DNA from: Budorcas taxicolor
Lineage: Eukaryota > Chordata > Mammalia > Artiodactyla > Bovidae
Assembly (NCBI RefSeq): GCF_023091745.1
Contig: NW_026292661.1
Coordinates: 1,364,001 to 1,428,000 of the forward strand
Direction of reading: 5' to 3'
DNA length: 64,000 bases
Shown here: positions 10,642-23,697 of the stretch, piece by piece
How the letters are laid out: each line of letters opens with the position of its first letter
How positions within the stretch are numbered: the stretch's first letter is position 1
Notes under the pieces: generated by a model
The model's input: only the letters and a program-made list of their open reading frames with translations
Database searches by the model: none
What the model was told of the DNA's origin: nothing
Position numbers and translations under genes: made by a program

Positions 10642-13600
10642 TTGAGATGCGACGGGAACGCCGGGAACTCTTTTCCGACGAAGCAGGGAAAGGATCCCTC
10701 ATCTCGAGCTACGAGGCGGAAACGGGGCTCCTCTGGATGTGGGCGTGACCCTCGTGATTCCTCTCGAGTGGAGACGGCTGGGTCGGGGAACTTCTTGATT
10801 TGCACCAAGGGTGTGAAGGACCCTTTCGAAGTTCCAGAGGTGAGGTGTGATCAGCCTCGAGATGCCTCAGCGGAAATGGGCCTCACCTCGCCTGGAGGGG
10901 AGAACCTCTTGGATTTTCTCCATTTGCGGCAGGTCTTCTCGAGTTACGACGGGGACCACAGGGACCCGCTCTGGTGGCCTCAGGAAAGGCCAGTCCCCAT
11001 GCGAGTTGCTAGGCGACCTCTCGGGATTCCTCTCCCGTCCATGCCGGGGCCTCAGTCCTTGTGTGGAGTCGGGGCCGGAACCTGAGGATTCCTCTCCAGT
11101 GTTGCCATGGATCTTGGGGTGCTTCTGAGTCTCCCCAGGGGAGTCAGGCCTCGTCTCGAGTGGGGGCATGCACGTGCGCTTTCCTCCCGAGCTGCAGCAG
11201 TAGTGTCACGCTTCCTGTCACGTGGATCAAGGGATCTGTGGCTTTCCCTCGAGGCTGTCCCTCGAGGCTTTCCCACGAGGCTTTCCCACAGGGCTGTGCC
11301 ACGTGCCACCTTGGTGTGAGTCGATCCTCGGCGTGAAAGACGAGCCGGTGAAGGGAAAAGAGGTTCCTCTGGAATGGACTGAGACATCTGGGGGACTCTT
11401 GGAATGGTGGCACGACCCTGGAGTTCCTCTCGCCGTTCCTGTTGAGAGGGCCTCCTCTTGAGATGCGACGGGAACGCCGGGAACTCTTTCCCGACGAAGC
11501 AGGGAAAGGATCCCTCATCTCGAGCTACGAGGTGGAAACGGGGCTCCTCTGGATGTGGGGGGGACCCTCGTGATTCCTCTCGAGTGGAGACGGCTAGGTC
11601 GGGGAACTTCTTGATTTGCACCAAGGGTGTGAAGGACCCTTTCGAAGTTCCAGAGGTGAGGTGTGATCAGCCTCGAGACGCCTCAGCAGAAATGGGCCTC
11701 ATCTCGCCTGGAGGGGAGAACCTCCTGGATTTTCTCCAGTTGCGGCAGGTCTTCTCGAGTTACGACGGGGACCACAGGGACCCGCTCTGGTGGCCTCAGG
11801 AAAGGCCAGTCCCCATGCGAGTTGCAAGGGGACCTCTCGGGATTCCTCTCCCGTCCATGCCGGGGCCTCAGTCCTTGTGTGGAGTCGGGGCGGGAACCTG
11901 AGGATTCCTCTCCAGTGTTGCCATGGATCTTGGGGTGCTTCTGAGTCTCCCCAGGGGAGTCAGGACTCGTCTCTTTTGGGGGCATGCACGTGCACTTTCC
12001 TCCCGAGCTGCAGCAGTAGTGTCACGCTTCCTGTCACGTGGATCAAGGGATCTGTGGCTTTCCCTCGAGGCTGTCCCTCGAGGCTTTCCCACGAGGCTTT
12101 CCCACAGGGCTGTGCCACGTGCCACCTTGGTGTGAGTCGATCCTCGGCGTGAAAGACGAGCCGGTGAAGGGAAAAGAGGTTCCTCTGGAATGGACTGAGA
12201 CATCTGGGGGACTCTTGGAATGGTGGCACGACCCTGGAGTTCCTCTCGCCGTTCCTGTTGAGAGGGCCTCCTCTTGAGATGCGACGGGAATGCCGGGAAC
12301 TCTTTCCCGACGAAGCAGGGAAAGGATCCCTCATCTCGAGCTACGAGGCGGAAACGGGGCTCCTCTGGATGTGGGCGGGACCCACGTGATTCCTCTCGAG
12401 TGGAGACGGCTAGGTCGGGGAACTTCTTGATTTGCACCAAGGGTGTGAAGGACCCTTTCGAAGGTCCAGAGGTGAGGTGTGATCAGCCTCGAGACGCCTC
12501 AGCGGAAATGGGCCTCATCTCGCCTGGAGGGGAGAACCTCTTGGATTTTCTCGAGTTGCGGCAGGTCTTCTCGAGTTACGACGGGGACCTCAGGGACCCG
12601 CTCTGGTGGCCTCAGGAAAGGCCAGTCCCCATGCGAGTTGCTAGGGGACCTCTCGGGATTCCTCTCCCATCCATGCTGGGGCCTCAGTCCTTGTGTGGAG
12701 TCGGGGCCGGAACCTGAGGATTCCTCTCCAGTGTTGCCATGGATCTTGGGGTGCATCTGAGTCTCCCCAGGGGAGTCAGGCCTCGTCTCGAGTGGGGGCA
12801 TGCACGTGCACTTTCCTCCCGAGCTGCAGCAGTAGTGTCACGCTTCCTGTCACGTGGATCAAGGGATCTGTGGCTTTCCCTCGAGGCTGTCCCTCGAGGC
12901 TTTCCCACGAGGCTTTCCCACAGGGCTGTGCCACGTGCCACCTTGGTGTGAGTCGATCCTCGGCGTGAAAGACGAGCCGGTGAAGGGAAAAGAGGTTCCT
13001 CTGGAATGGACTGAGACATCTGGGGGACTCTTGGAATGGTGGCACGACCCTGGAGTTCCTCTCGCCGTTCCTGTTGAGAGGGCCTCCTCTTGAGATGCGA
13101 CGGGAACGGCGGGAACTCTTTCCCGACGAAGCAGGGAAAGGATCCCTCATCTCGAGCTACGAGGCGGAAACGGGGCTCCTCTGGATGTGGGCGGGACCCT
13201 CGTGATTCCTCTCGAGTGGAGACGGGTATGTCGGGGAAATTCTTGATTTGCACCAAGGGTGTGAAGGACCCTTTCGAAGGTCCAGAGGTGAGGTGTGATC
13301 AGCCTCGAGACGCCTCAGCGGAAATGGGCCTCATCTCGCCTGGAGGGGAGAACCTCTTGGATTTTCTCGAGTTGCGGCAGGTCTTCTCGAGTTACGACGG
13401 GGACCTCAGGGACCCGCTCTGGTGGCCTCAGGAAAGGCCAGTCCCCATGCGAGTTGCTAGGGGACCTCTCGGGATTCCTCTCCCATCCATGCTGGGGCCT
13501 CAGTCCTTGTGTGGAGTCGGGGCCGGAACCTGAGGATTCCTCTCCAGTGTTGCCATGGATCTTGGGGTGCATCTGAGTCTCCCCAGGGGAGTCAGGCCTC

Positions 13601-13905
13601 GTCTCGAGTGGGGGCATGCACGTGCACTTTCCTCCCGAGCTGCAGCAGTAGTGTCACGCTTCCTGTCACGTGGATCAAGGGATCTGTGGCTTTCCCTCGA
13701 GGCTGTCCCTCGAGGCTTTCCCACGAGGCTTTCCCACAGGGCTGTGCCACGTGCCACCTTGGTGTGAGTCGATCCTCGGCGGGAAAGACGAGCCGGTGAA
13801 GGGAAAAGAGGTTCCTCTGGAATGGACTGAGACATCTGGGGGACTCTTGGAATGGTGGCACGACCCTGGAGTTCCTCTCGCCGTTCCTGTTGAGAGGGCC
13901 TCCTC
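10642..13905 (+). repeat. Monomers M14-M17
   Basis: Monomers start at 10642, 11458, 12274 and 13090. M14 is M6-like (CACCTCGCC, CATTTGCGG, GCTAGGCGACC) but has CTGGG at 137-141, a state unique in the window. M15 has GAGGTGGAAACG and GTGGGGGGGACC, shared with M26 and M32, and TCTCTTTTGGG. M16 and M17 both have CGAAGGTCCAG, CCCATCCATGCTGG and GTGCATCTGAG; M16 has CTAGG and M17 GTATG at 137-141, so they are recombinant sister copies. M30 is another member of this group. Confidence 0.92.
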
Positions 13906-14721
13906 TTGAGATGCGACGGGAACGCCGGGAACTCTTTCCCGACGAAGCAGGGAAAGGATCCCTCATCTCGAGCTATGAGGCCGAAACGGGGCTCCTCTGG
14001 ATGTGCGCGGGACCCTCGTGATTCCTCTCGAGTGGAGACGGGTATGTCGGGGAACTTCTTGATTTGCACCAAGGGTGTGAAGGACCCTTTCAAAGTTCCA
14101 GAGGTGAGGTGTTATCAGCCTCGAGACGCCTCAGCGGAAATGGGCCTCATCTCGCCTGGAGGGGAGAACCTCCTGGATTTTCTCCAGTTGCGGCAGGTCT
14201 TCTCGAGTTACGACGGGGACCACAGGGACCCGCTCTGGTGGCCTCAGGAAAGGCCAGTCCCCATGCGAGTTGCTAGGGGACCTCTCGGGATTCCTCTCCC
14301 GTCCATGCTGGGGCCTCAGTCCTTGTGTGGAGTCGGGGCCGGAACCTTAGGATTCCTCTCCAGTGTTGCCATGGATCTTGGGGTGCTTCTGAGTCTCCCC
14401 AGGGGAGTCAGGCCTCGTCTCGAGTGGGGGCATGCACGTGCGCTTTCCTCCCGAGCTGCAGCAGTAGTGTCACGCTTCCTGTCACGTGGATCAAGGCATC
14501 TGTGGCTTTCCCTTGAGGCTGTCCCTCGAGGCTTTCCCACGAGGCTTTCCCACAGGGCTGAGCCACGTGCCACCTTGGTGTGAGTCGATCCTCGGCGTGA
14601 AAGACGAGCCGGTGAAGGGAAAAGAGGTTCCTCTGGAATGGACTGAGACATCTGGGGGACTCTTGGAATGGTGGCACGACCCTGGAGTTCCTCTCGCCGT
14701 TCCTGTTGAGAGGGCCTCCTT
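13906..14721 (+). repeat. Monomer M18, full-length counterpart of M1
   Basis: M18 shares the rare states of M1: AGCTATGAGGCC, GGATGTGCGCGG, GTTATCAG, CATGCTGGGG, CCTTAGG and AAGGCATC. It has all four copies of the 13-bp mini-repeat, so it is 816 bp long against 803 in M1. It shows the likely ancestral form of M1. Confidence 0.94.
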
Positions 14722-16353
14722 TTGAGATGCGACGGGAAGGCCGGGAACTCTGTCCCGAAGAAGCAGGGAAAGGATCCCTCATCTCGAGCGACGAGGCGGA
14801 AACGGGGCTCCTCTGGATGTGGGCGGGACCCTCGTGATTCCTCTCGAGTGGAGACGGCTAGGTCGGGGAACTTCTTGATTTGCACCAAGGGTGTGAAGGA
14901 CCCTTTCAAAGTTCCAGAGGTGAGGTGTGATCAGCCTCGAGACGCCTCAGCGGAAATGGGCCTCATCTCGCCTGGAGGGGAGAACCTCCTGGATTTTCTC
15001 CAGTTGCGGCAGGTCTTCTCGAGTTACGACGGGGACCACAGGGACCCGCTCTTGTGGCCTCAGGAAAGGCCAGTCCCCATGCGAGTTGCTAGGGGACCTC
15101 TCGGGATTCCTCTCCCGTCCATGCCGGGGCCTCAGTCCTTGTGTGGAGTCGGGGCCGGAACCTGAGGATTCCTCTCCAGTGTTGCCATGGATCTTGGGGT
15201 GCTTCTGAGTCTCCCCAGGGGAGTCAGGCCTCGTCTCTTTTGGGGGCATGCACGTGCACTTTCCTCCCGAGCTGCAGCAGTAGTGTCACGCTTCCTGTCA
15301 CGTGGATCAAGGGATCTGTGGCTTTCCCTCAAGGCTGTCCCTCGAGGCTTTCCCACGAGGCTTTCCCACAGGGCTGTGCCACGTGCCACCTTGGTGTGAG
15401 TCGATCCTCGGCGTGAAAGACGAGCCGGTGAAGGGAAAAGAGGTTCCTCTGGAATGGACTGAGACATCTGGGGGACTCTTGGAATGGTGGCACGACCCTG
15501 GAGTTCCTCTCGCCGTTCCTGTTGAGAGGGCCTCCTTTTGAGATGCGACGGGAAGGCCGGGAACTCTGTCCCGAAGAAGCAGGGAAAGGATCCCTCATCT
15601 CGAGCGACGAGGCGGAAACGGGGCTCCTCTGGATGTGGGCGGGACCCTCGTGATTCCTCTCGAGTGGAGACGGCTAGGTCGGGGAACTTCTTGATTTGCA
15701 CCAAGGGTGTGAAGGACCCTTTCAAAGTTCCAGAGGTGAGGTGTGATCAGCCTCGAGACGCCTCAGCGGAAATGGGCCTCATCTCGCCTGGAGGGGAGAA
15801 CCTCCTGGATTTTCTCCAGTTGCGGCAGGTCTTCTCGAGTTACGACGGGGACCACAGGGACCCGCTCTTGTGGCCTCAGGAAAGGCCAGTCCCCATGCGA
15901 GTTGCTAGGGGACCTCTCGGGATTCCTCTCCCGTCCATGCCGGGGCCTCAGTCCTTGTGTGGAGTCGGGGCCGGAACCTGAGGATTCCTCTCCAGTGTTG
16001 CCATGGATCTTGGGGTGCTTCTGAGTCTCCCCAGGGGAGTCAGGCCTCGTCTCTTTTGGGGGCATGCACGTGCACTTTCCTCCCGAGCTGCAGCAGTAGT
16101 GTCACGCTTCCTGTCACGTGGATCAAGGGATCTGTGGCTTTCCCTCAAGGCTGTCCCTCGAGGCTTTCCCACGAGGCTTTCCCACAGGGCTGTGCCACGT
16201 GCCACCTTGGTGTGAGTCGATCCTCGGCGTGAAAGACGAGCCGGTGAAGGGAAAAGAGGTTCCTCTGGAATGGACTGAGACATCTGGGGGACTCTTGGAA
16301 TGGTGGCACGACCCTGGAGTTCCTCTCGCCGTTCCTGTTGAGAGGGCCTCCTC
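14722..16353 (+). repeat. Monomers M19-M20: adjacent, apparently identical pair
   Basis: Monomers start at 14722 and 15538. I found no difference between the two bodies by eye. Both carry CTGTCCCGAAGAAG, GAGCGACGAGG, TTTCAAAG, CTCCAG at 280, CGCTCTTGTGG, TCTCTTTTGGG and CCCTCAAGGC. The upstream junction of each reads CTCCTTTTGAG, while the junction after M20 reads CTCCTCTTGAG. This is the youngest-looking single-monomer duplication in the left domain. Confidence 0.94.
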
Positions 16354-17169
16354 TTGAGATGCGACGGGAATGCCGGGAACTCTTTCCCGACGAAGCAGGG
16401 AAAGGATCCCTCATCTCGAGCTACGAGGCGGAAACGGGGCTCCTCTGGATGTGGGCGGGACCCTCGTGATTCCTCTCGAGGGGAGACGGCTAGGTCGGGG
16501 AACTTCTTGATTTGCACCAAGGGTGTGAAGGATCCTTTCGAAGTTCCAGAGGTGAGGTGTGATCAGCCTCGAGACGCCTCAGCGGAAATGGGCCTCGTCT
16601 CGCCTGGAGGGGAGAACCTCCTGGATTTTCTCCAGTTGCGGCAGGTCTTCTCGAGTTACGACGGGGACCACAGGGACCCGCTCTGTTGGCCTCAGGAAAG
16701 GCCAGTCCCCATGCGAGTTGCTAGGGGACCTCTCGCGATTCCTCTCCCGTCCATGCCAGGGCCTCAGTCCTTGTGTGGAGTCGGAGCCGGAACCTGAGGA
16801 TTCCTCTCCAGTGTTGCCATGGATCTTGGGGTGCTTCTGAGTCTCCCCAGGGGAGTCAGGCCTCGTCTCGAGTGGGGGCATGCACGTGCGCTTTCCTCCC
16901 GAGGTGCAGCAGTAGTGTCACGCTTCCTGTCACGTGGATCAAGGGATCTGTGGCTTTCCCTCGAGGCTGTCCCTCGAGGCTTTCCCACGAGGCTTTCCCA
17001 CAGGGCTGTGCCACGTGCCACCTTGGTGTGAGTCGATCCTCGGCGTGAAAGACGAGCCGGTGAAGGGAAAAGAGGTTCCTCTGGAATGGACTGAGACATC
17101 TGGGGGACTCTTGGAATGGTGGCACGACCCTGGAGTTCCTCTCGCCGTTCCTGTTGAGAGGGCCTCCTC
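16354..17169 (+). repeat. Monomer M21
   Basis: M21 shares GGATCCTTTCG, CTCGTCTCGCC, CTGTTGGCC and CTCGCGATT with M11. Private changes are CTCGAGGGGAGACG and GTCGGAGCCGG. At 16901-16910 it reads GAGGTGCAGC instead of GAGCTGCAGC, which removes the single PstI site of the monomer; M64 shares this. Confidence 0.94.
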
Positions 17170-20100
17170 TTGAGATGCGACGGGAACGCCGGGAACTCTT
17201 TCCCGACGAAGCAGGGAAAGGATCCCTCATCTCGAGCTACGAGGCGGAAACGGGGCTCCTCTGGATGTGGGCGGGACCCTCGTGATTCCTCTCGAGTGGA
17301 GACGGGTATGTCGGGGATCTTCTTGATTTGCACCAAGGGTGTGAAGGACCCTTTCGAAGTTCCAGAGGTGAGGTGTGATCAGCCTCGAGACGCCTCAGCG
17401 GAAATGGGCCTCATCTCGCCTGGAGGGGAGAACCTCCTGGATTTTCTCGAGTTGTGGCAGGTCTTCTCGAGTTACGACGGGGACCTCAGGGACCTGCTCT
17501 GGTGGCCTCAGGAAAGGCCAGTCCCCATGCGAGTTGCTAGGGGACCTCTCGGGATTCCTCTCCCGTCCTTGCCGGGGCCTCAGTCCTTGTGTGGAGTCGG
17601 GGCCGGAACCTGAGGATTCCTCTCCAGTGTTGCCATGGATCTTGGGGTGCTTCTGAGTCTCCCCAGGGGAGTCAGGCCTCGTCTCGAGGGGGGGCATGCA
17701 CGTGCGCTTTCCTCCCGAGCTGCAGCAGTAGTGTCACGCTTCCTGTCACGTAGATCAAGGGATCTGTTGCTTTCCCTTGAGACTGTCCCTCGAGGCTTTC
17801 CCACGAGGCTTTCCTACAGGGCTGAGCCACGTGCCACCTTGGTGTGAGTCGATCCTCGGCGTGAAAGACGAGCCGGTGAAGGGAAAAGAGGTTCCTCTGG
17901 AATGGACTGAGACATCTGGGGGACTCTTGGAATGGTGGCACGACCCTGGAGTTCCTCTCGCCGTTCCTGTTGAGAGGGCCTCCTCTTGAGATGCGACGGG
18001 AAGGCCGGGAACTCTTTCCCGATGAAGCAGGGAAAGGTTCCCTCATCTCGAGCTACGAGGCGGAAACATGGCTCCTCTGGATGTGGGCGGGACCCTCGTG
18101 ATTCCTCTCGAGTGGAGACGGGTATGTCGGGGAACTTCTTGATTTGCACAAAGGGTGTGAAGGACCCTTTCGAAGTTCCAGAGGTGAGGTGTGATCAGCC
18201 TCGAGACGCCTCAGCGGAAATGGGCCTCATCTCATCTGGAGGGGAGAACCTCTTGGATTTTCTCCAGTTGCGGCAGTTCTTCTCGAGTTACGACGGGGAC
18301 CACAGGGACCCGCTCTGGTGGCCTCAGGTAAGGCCAGTCCCCATGCGAGTTGCTAGGGGACCTCTCGGGATTCCTCTCCCGTCCATGCCGGGGCCTCAGT
18401 CCTTGTGTGGAGTCGGGGCCGGAACCTGAGGACTCCTCTGCAGTGTTACCATTGATCTTGGGGTGCTTCTGAGTCTCCCCAGGGGAGTCAGGCCTCGTCT
18501 CGAGTGGGGGCATGCACGTGCACTTTCCTCCCGAGCTGCAGCAGTAGTGTCACGCTTCCTGTCACGTGGATCAAGGGATCTGTGGCTTTCCCTCGAGGCT
18601 GTCCCTCGAGGCTTTCCCACGAGGCTTTCCCACAGGGCTGTGCCACGTGCCACCTTGGTGTGAGTCGATCCTCGGCGTGAAAGACGAGCCGGTGAAGGGA
18701 AAAGAGGTTCCTCTGGAATGGACTGAGACATCTGGGGGACTCTTGGAATGGTGGCACGACCCTGGAGTTCCTCTCGCCGGTCCTGTTGAGAGGGCCTCCC
18801 CTTGAGATGCGACGGGAACGCCGGGAACTCTTTCCCGACGAAGCAGTGAAAGGATCCCTCATCTCGAGCTACGAGGCGGAAACGGGATTCCTCTGGATGT
18901 GGGCGGGACCCTCGTGATTCCTCTCGAGTGGAGACGGGTATGTCGGGGAACTTCTTGATTTGCACCAAGGGTGTGAAGGACCCTTTCGAAGTTCCAGAGG
19001 TGAGGTGTGATCAGCCTCGAGACGCCTCAGCGGAAATGGGCCTCATCTCGCCTGGAGGGGAGAACCTCCTGGATTTTCTCCAGTTGCGGCAGGTCTTCTC
19101 GAGTTACGACGGGGACCTCAGGGACCCGCTCTGGTGGCCTCAGGAAAGGCCAGTCCCCATGCGAGTTGCTAGGGGACCTCTCGGGATTCCTCTCCCGTCC
19201 ATGCCGGGGCCTCAGTCCTTGTGTGGAGTCGGGGCCGGAACCTGAGGATTCCTCTCCAGTGTTGCCATGGATCTTGGGGTGCTTCTGAGTCTCCCCAGGG
19301 GAGTCAGGCCTCGTCTCGAGTGGGGGCATGCACGTGCGCTTTCCTCCCGAGCTGCAGCAGTAGTGTCACGCTTCCTGTCACGTGGATCAAGGGATCTGTG
19401 GCTTTCCCTCGAGGCTGTCCCTCGAGGCTTTCCCACGAGGCTTTCCCACAGGGCTGTACCACGTGCCACCTTGGTGTGAGTCGATCCTCGGCGTGAAAGT
19501 CGAGCCGGTGAAGGGAAAAGAGGTTCCTCTGGAATGGACTGAGACATCTGGGGGACTCTTGGAATGGTGGCACGACCCTGGAGTTCCTCTCGCCGTTCCT
19601 GTTGAGAGGGCCTCCTCTTGAGATGCGACGGGAACGCCGGGAACTCTTTCCCGACGAAGCAGGGAAAGGATTCCTCATCTCGAGCTACGAGGCCGATACG
19701 GGGCTCCTCTGGATGTGGGCGGGACCCTCGTGATTCCTCTCGAGTGGAGACGGCTAGGTCGGGGAACTTCTTGATTTGCACCAAGGGTGTGAAGGACCCT
19801 TTCGAAGTTCCAGAGGTGAGGTGTGATCAGCCTCGAGACGCCTCAGCGGAAATGGGCCTCACCTCGCCTGGAGGGGAGAACCTCTTGGATTTTCTCAATT
19901 TGCGGCAGGTCTTCTCGAGTTACGACGGGGACCACATGGACCCGCTCTGGTGGCCTCAGGAAAGGCCAGTCCCCATGCGAGTTGCTAGGCGACCTCTCGG
20001 GATTCCTCTCCCGTCCATGCCGGGGCCTCTGTCGTTGTGTGGAGTCGGGGCCGGAACCTGAGGATTCCTCTCCAGTGTTGCCATGGATCTTGGGGTGCTT

Positions 20101-20433
20101 CTGAGTCTCCCCAGGGGAGTCAGGCCTCGTCTCGAGTGGGGGCATGCACGTGCGCTTTCCTCCCGAGCTGCAGCAGTAGTGTCACGCTTCCTGTCACGTG
20201 GATCAAGGGATCTGTGGCTTTCCCTCGAGGCTGTCCCTCGAGGCTTTCCCACGAGGCTTTCCCACAGGGCTGTGCCACGTGCCACCTTGGTGTGAGTCGA
20301 TCCTCGGCGTGAAAGACGAGCCGGTGAAGGGAAAAGAGGTTCCTCTGGAATGGACTGAGACATCTGGGGGACTCTTGGAATGGTGGCACGACCCTGGAGT
20401 TCCTCTCGCCGTTCCTGTTGAGAGGGCCTCCTC
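17170..20433 (+). repeat. Monomers M22-M25: block A, copy 2
   Basis: Monomers start at 17170, 17986, 18802 and 19618 and follow the order of M3-M6. Differences from copy 1 include CACAAAGGGTG and CTCAGGTAAGG in M23, CTCCCCTTGAG at the M23/M24 junction, CTCCAG at 280 in M24, and several in M25 (GGATTCCTCATC, CTCAATTTG, CCACATGGACC, CTCTGTCGTTG). The 3' half of M25 leads into M26 as M14 leads into M15, so a switch of template lies inside M25. M25 is the last monomer with A at offset 317. Confidence 0.93.
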
Positions 20434-23400
20434 TTGAGATGTGACGGGAACGCCGGGAACTCTTTCCCGACGAAGCAGGGAAAGGATCCCTCATCTCGAG
20501 CTACGAGGTGGAAACGGGGCTCCTCTGGATGTGGGGGGGACCCTCGTGATTCCTCTCGAGTGGAGACGGCTAGGTCGGGGAACTTCTTGATTTGCACCAA
20601 GGGTGTGAAGGACCCTTTCGAAGTTCGAGAGGTGAGGTGTGATCAGCCTCGAGACGCCTCAGCGGAAATGGGCCTCATCTCGCCTGGAGGGGAGAACCTC
20701 CTGGATTTTCTCGAGTTGCGGCAGGTCTTCTCGAGTTACGACGGGGACCTCAGGGATCCGCTCTTGTGGCCTCAGGAAAGGCCAGTCCCCACGCGAGTTG
20801 CTAGGGGACCTCTCGGGATTCCTCTCCCATCCATGCCGGGGCCTCAGTCCTTGTGTGGAGTCGGGGCCGGAACCTGAGGATTCCTCTCCAGTGTTGCCAT
20901 GGATCTTGGGGTGCTTCTGAGTCTCCCCAGGGGAGTCAGGCCTCGTCTCGAGTGGAGGCATGCACGTGCGCTTTCCTCCCGAGCTGCAGCAGTCGTGTCA
21001 CGCTTCCTGTCACGTGGATCAAGGGATCTGTGTCTTTCCCTCGAGGCTGTCCCTCGAGGCTTTCCCACGAGGCTTTCCCACAGGGCTGTGCCACGTGCCA
21101 CCTTGGTGTGAGTCGATCCTCGGCGTGAAAGACGAGCCGGTGAAGGGAAAAGAGGTTCCTCTGGAATGGACTGAGACATCTGGGGGACTCTTGGAATGGT
21201 GGCACGACCCTGGAGTTCCTCTCGCCGTTACTGTTGAGAGGGCCTCCTCTTGAGATGCGACGGGAACGCTGGGAACTCTTTCCCGACGAAGCAGGGAAAG
21301 GATCCCTCATCTCGAGCTACGAGGAGGAAACGGGGCTCCTCTGGATGTGGGCGGGACCCTCGTGATTCCTCTCGACTGGAGACGGGTATGTCGGGGAACT
21401 TCTTGATTTGCACCAAGGGTGTGAAGGACCCTTTCGAAGTTCCAGAGGTGAGGTGTGATCAGCCTCGAGACGCCTCAGCGGAAATGGGCCTCATCTCGCC
21501 TGGAGGGGAGAACCTCTTGGATTTTCTCGAGTTGCGGCAGGTCTTCTCGAGTTACGACGGGGACCTCAGGGACCCGCTCTGGTGGCCTCAGGAAAGGCCA
21601 GTCCCCATGCGAGTTGCTAGGGGACCTCCCGGGATTCCTCTCCCGTCCATGCCGGAGACTCAGTCCTTGTGTGGAGTCGGGGCCGGAACCTGAGGATTCC
21701 TCTCCAGTGTTGCCATGGATCTTGGGGTGCTTCTGAGTCTCCCCAGGGGAGTCAGGCCTCGTCTCGAGTGGGGGCATGCACGTGCGCTTACCTCCCGAGC
21801 TGCAGCAGTAGTGTCACGCTTCCTGTCACGTGGATCAAGGGATCTGTGGCTTTCCCTCGAGGCTGTCCCTCGAGGCTTTAACACGAGGCTTTCCCACAGG
21901 GCTGTGCCACGTGCCACCTTGGTGTGAGTCGATCCTCGGCGTGAAAGACGAGCCGGTGAAGGGAAAAGTGGTTCCTCTGGAATGGACTGAGACATCTGGG
22001 GGACTCTTGGAATGGTGGCACGACCCTGGAGTTCCTCTCGCCGTTCCTGTTGAGAGGGCCTCCTCTTGAGATGCGACGGGAACGCCGGGAACTCTTTCCC
22101 GACGAAGCAGGGAAAGGATCCCTCATCTCGAGCTACGAGGCGGAAACGGGGCTCCTCTGGATGTGGGCGGGACCCTCGTGATTCCTCTCGAGTGGAGACG
22201 GCTAGGTCGGGGAACTTCTTGATTTGCACCAAGGGTGTGAAGGACCCTTTCGAAGTTCCAGAGGGGAGGTGTGATCAGCCTCGAGACGCCTCAGCGGAAA
22301 TGGGCCTCATCTCGCCTGGAGGGGAGAACCTCCTGGATTTTCTCGAGTTGCGGCAGGTCTTCTCGAGTTACGACGGGGACCTCAGGGACCCGCTCTGGTG
22401 GCCTCAGGAAAGGCCAGTCCCCATGCGAGTTGCTAGGGGACCTCTCGGGATTCCTCTCCCGTCCATGCCGGGGCCTCAGTCCTTGTGTGGAGTCCGGGAC
22501 GGAACCTGAGGATTCCTCTCCAGTGTTGCCATGGATCTTGGGGTGCTTCTGAGTCTCCCCAGGGGAGTCAGGCCTCGTCTCGAGTGGGGGCATGCACGTG
22601 CGCTTTCCTCCCGAGCTGCAGCAGTAGTGTCACGCTTCCTGTCACGTGGATCAAGGGATCTGTGGCTTTCCCTCGAGGCTGTCCCTCGAGGCTTTCCCAC
22701 GAGGCTTTCCCACAGGGCTGTGCCACGTGCCACCTTGGTGTGAGTCGATCCTCGGCGTGAAAGACGAGCCGGTGAAGGGAAAAGAGGTTCCTCTGGAATG
22801 GACTGAGACATCTGGGGGACTCTTGGAATGGTGGCACGACCCTGGAGTTCCTCTCGCCGTTCCTGTTGAGAGGGCCTCCTCTTGAGATGCGACGGGAACG
22901 CCGGGAACTCTTTCCCGACGAAGCAGGGAAAGGATCCCTCATCTCGAGCTACGAGGCGGAAACGGGGCTCCTCTGGATGTGGGCGGGACCCTCGTGATTC
23001 CTCTCGAGTGGAGACGGCTAGGTCGGGGAACTTCTTGATTTGCACCAAGGGTGTGAATGACCCTTTCGAAGTTCCAGAGGTGAGGTGTGATCAGCCTCGA
23101 GACCCCTCAGCGGAAATGGGCCTCATCTCGCCTGGAGGGGAGAACCTCCTGGATTTTCTCGAGTTGCGGCAGGTCTTCTCGAGTTACGACGGGGACCTCA
23201 GGGACCCGCTCTGGTGGCCTCAGGAAAGGCCAGTCCCCATGCGAGTTGCTAGGGGACCTCTCGGGATTCCTCTCCCGTCCATGCCGGGGCCTCAGTCCTT
23301 GTGTGGAGTCGGGGCCGGAACCTGAGGATTCCTCTCCAGTGTTGCCATGGATCTTGGGGTGCTTCTGAGTCTCCCCAGGGGAGTCAGGCCTCGTCTCGAG

Positions 23401-23697
23401 TGGGGGCATGCACGTGCACTTTCCTCCCGAGCTGCAGCAGTAGTGTCACGCTTCCTGTCACGTGGATCAAGGGATCTGTGGCTTTCCCTCGAGGCTGTCC
23501 CTCGAGGCTTTCCCACGAGGCTTTCCCAAAGGGCTGTGCCACGTGCCACCTTGGTGTGAGTCGATCCTCGGCGTGAAAGACGAGCCGGTGAAGGGAAAAG
23601 AGGTTCCTCTGGAATGGACTGAGACATCTGGGGGACTCTTGGAATGGTGGCACGACCCTGGAGTTCCTCTCGCCGTTCCTGTTGAGAGGGCCTCCTC
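20434..23697 (+). repeat. Monomers M26-M29: block C (six-monomer repeat), copy 1
   Basis: Monomers start at 20434, 21250, 22066 and 22882. M26 has GATGTGACGGG, AAGTTCGAGAGG, CCCACGCGAG, GTGGAGGCATGC, CAGTCGTGTC and CTGTGTCTTTCC. M27 has CTCGACTGGAG, CCTCCCGGG, CCGGAGACTC, GCGCTTACC and AAAAGTGGTTCC. M28 is the first monomer with G at offset 200 (GAGGGGAGG). M29 has GTGAATGACCC. The set recurs 4,896 bp downstream. Private changes include GCCGTTACTG at the M26/M27 junction and GGCTTTAACACG in M27. Confidence 0.93.
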
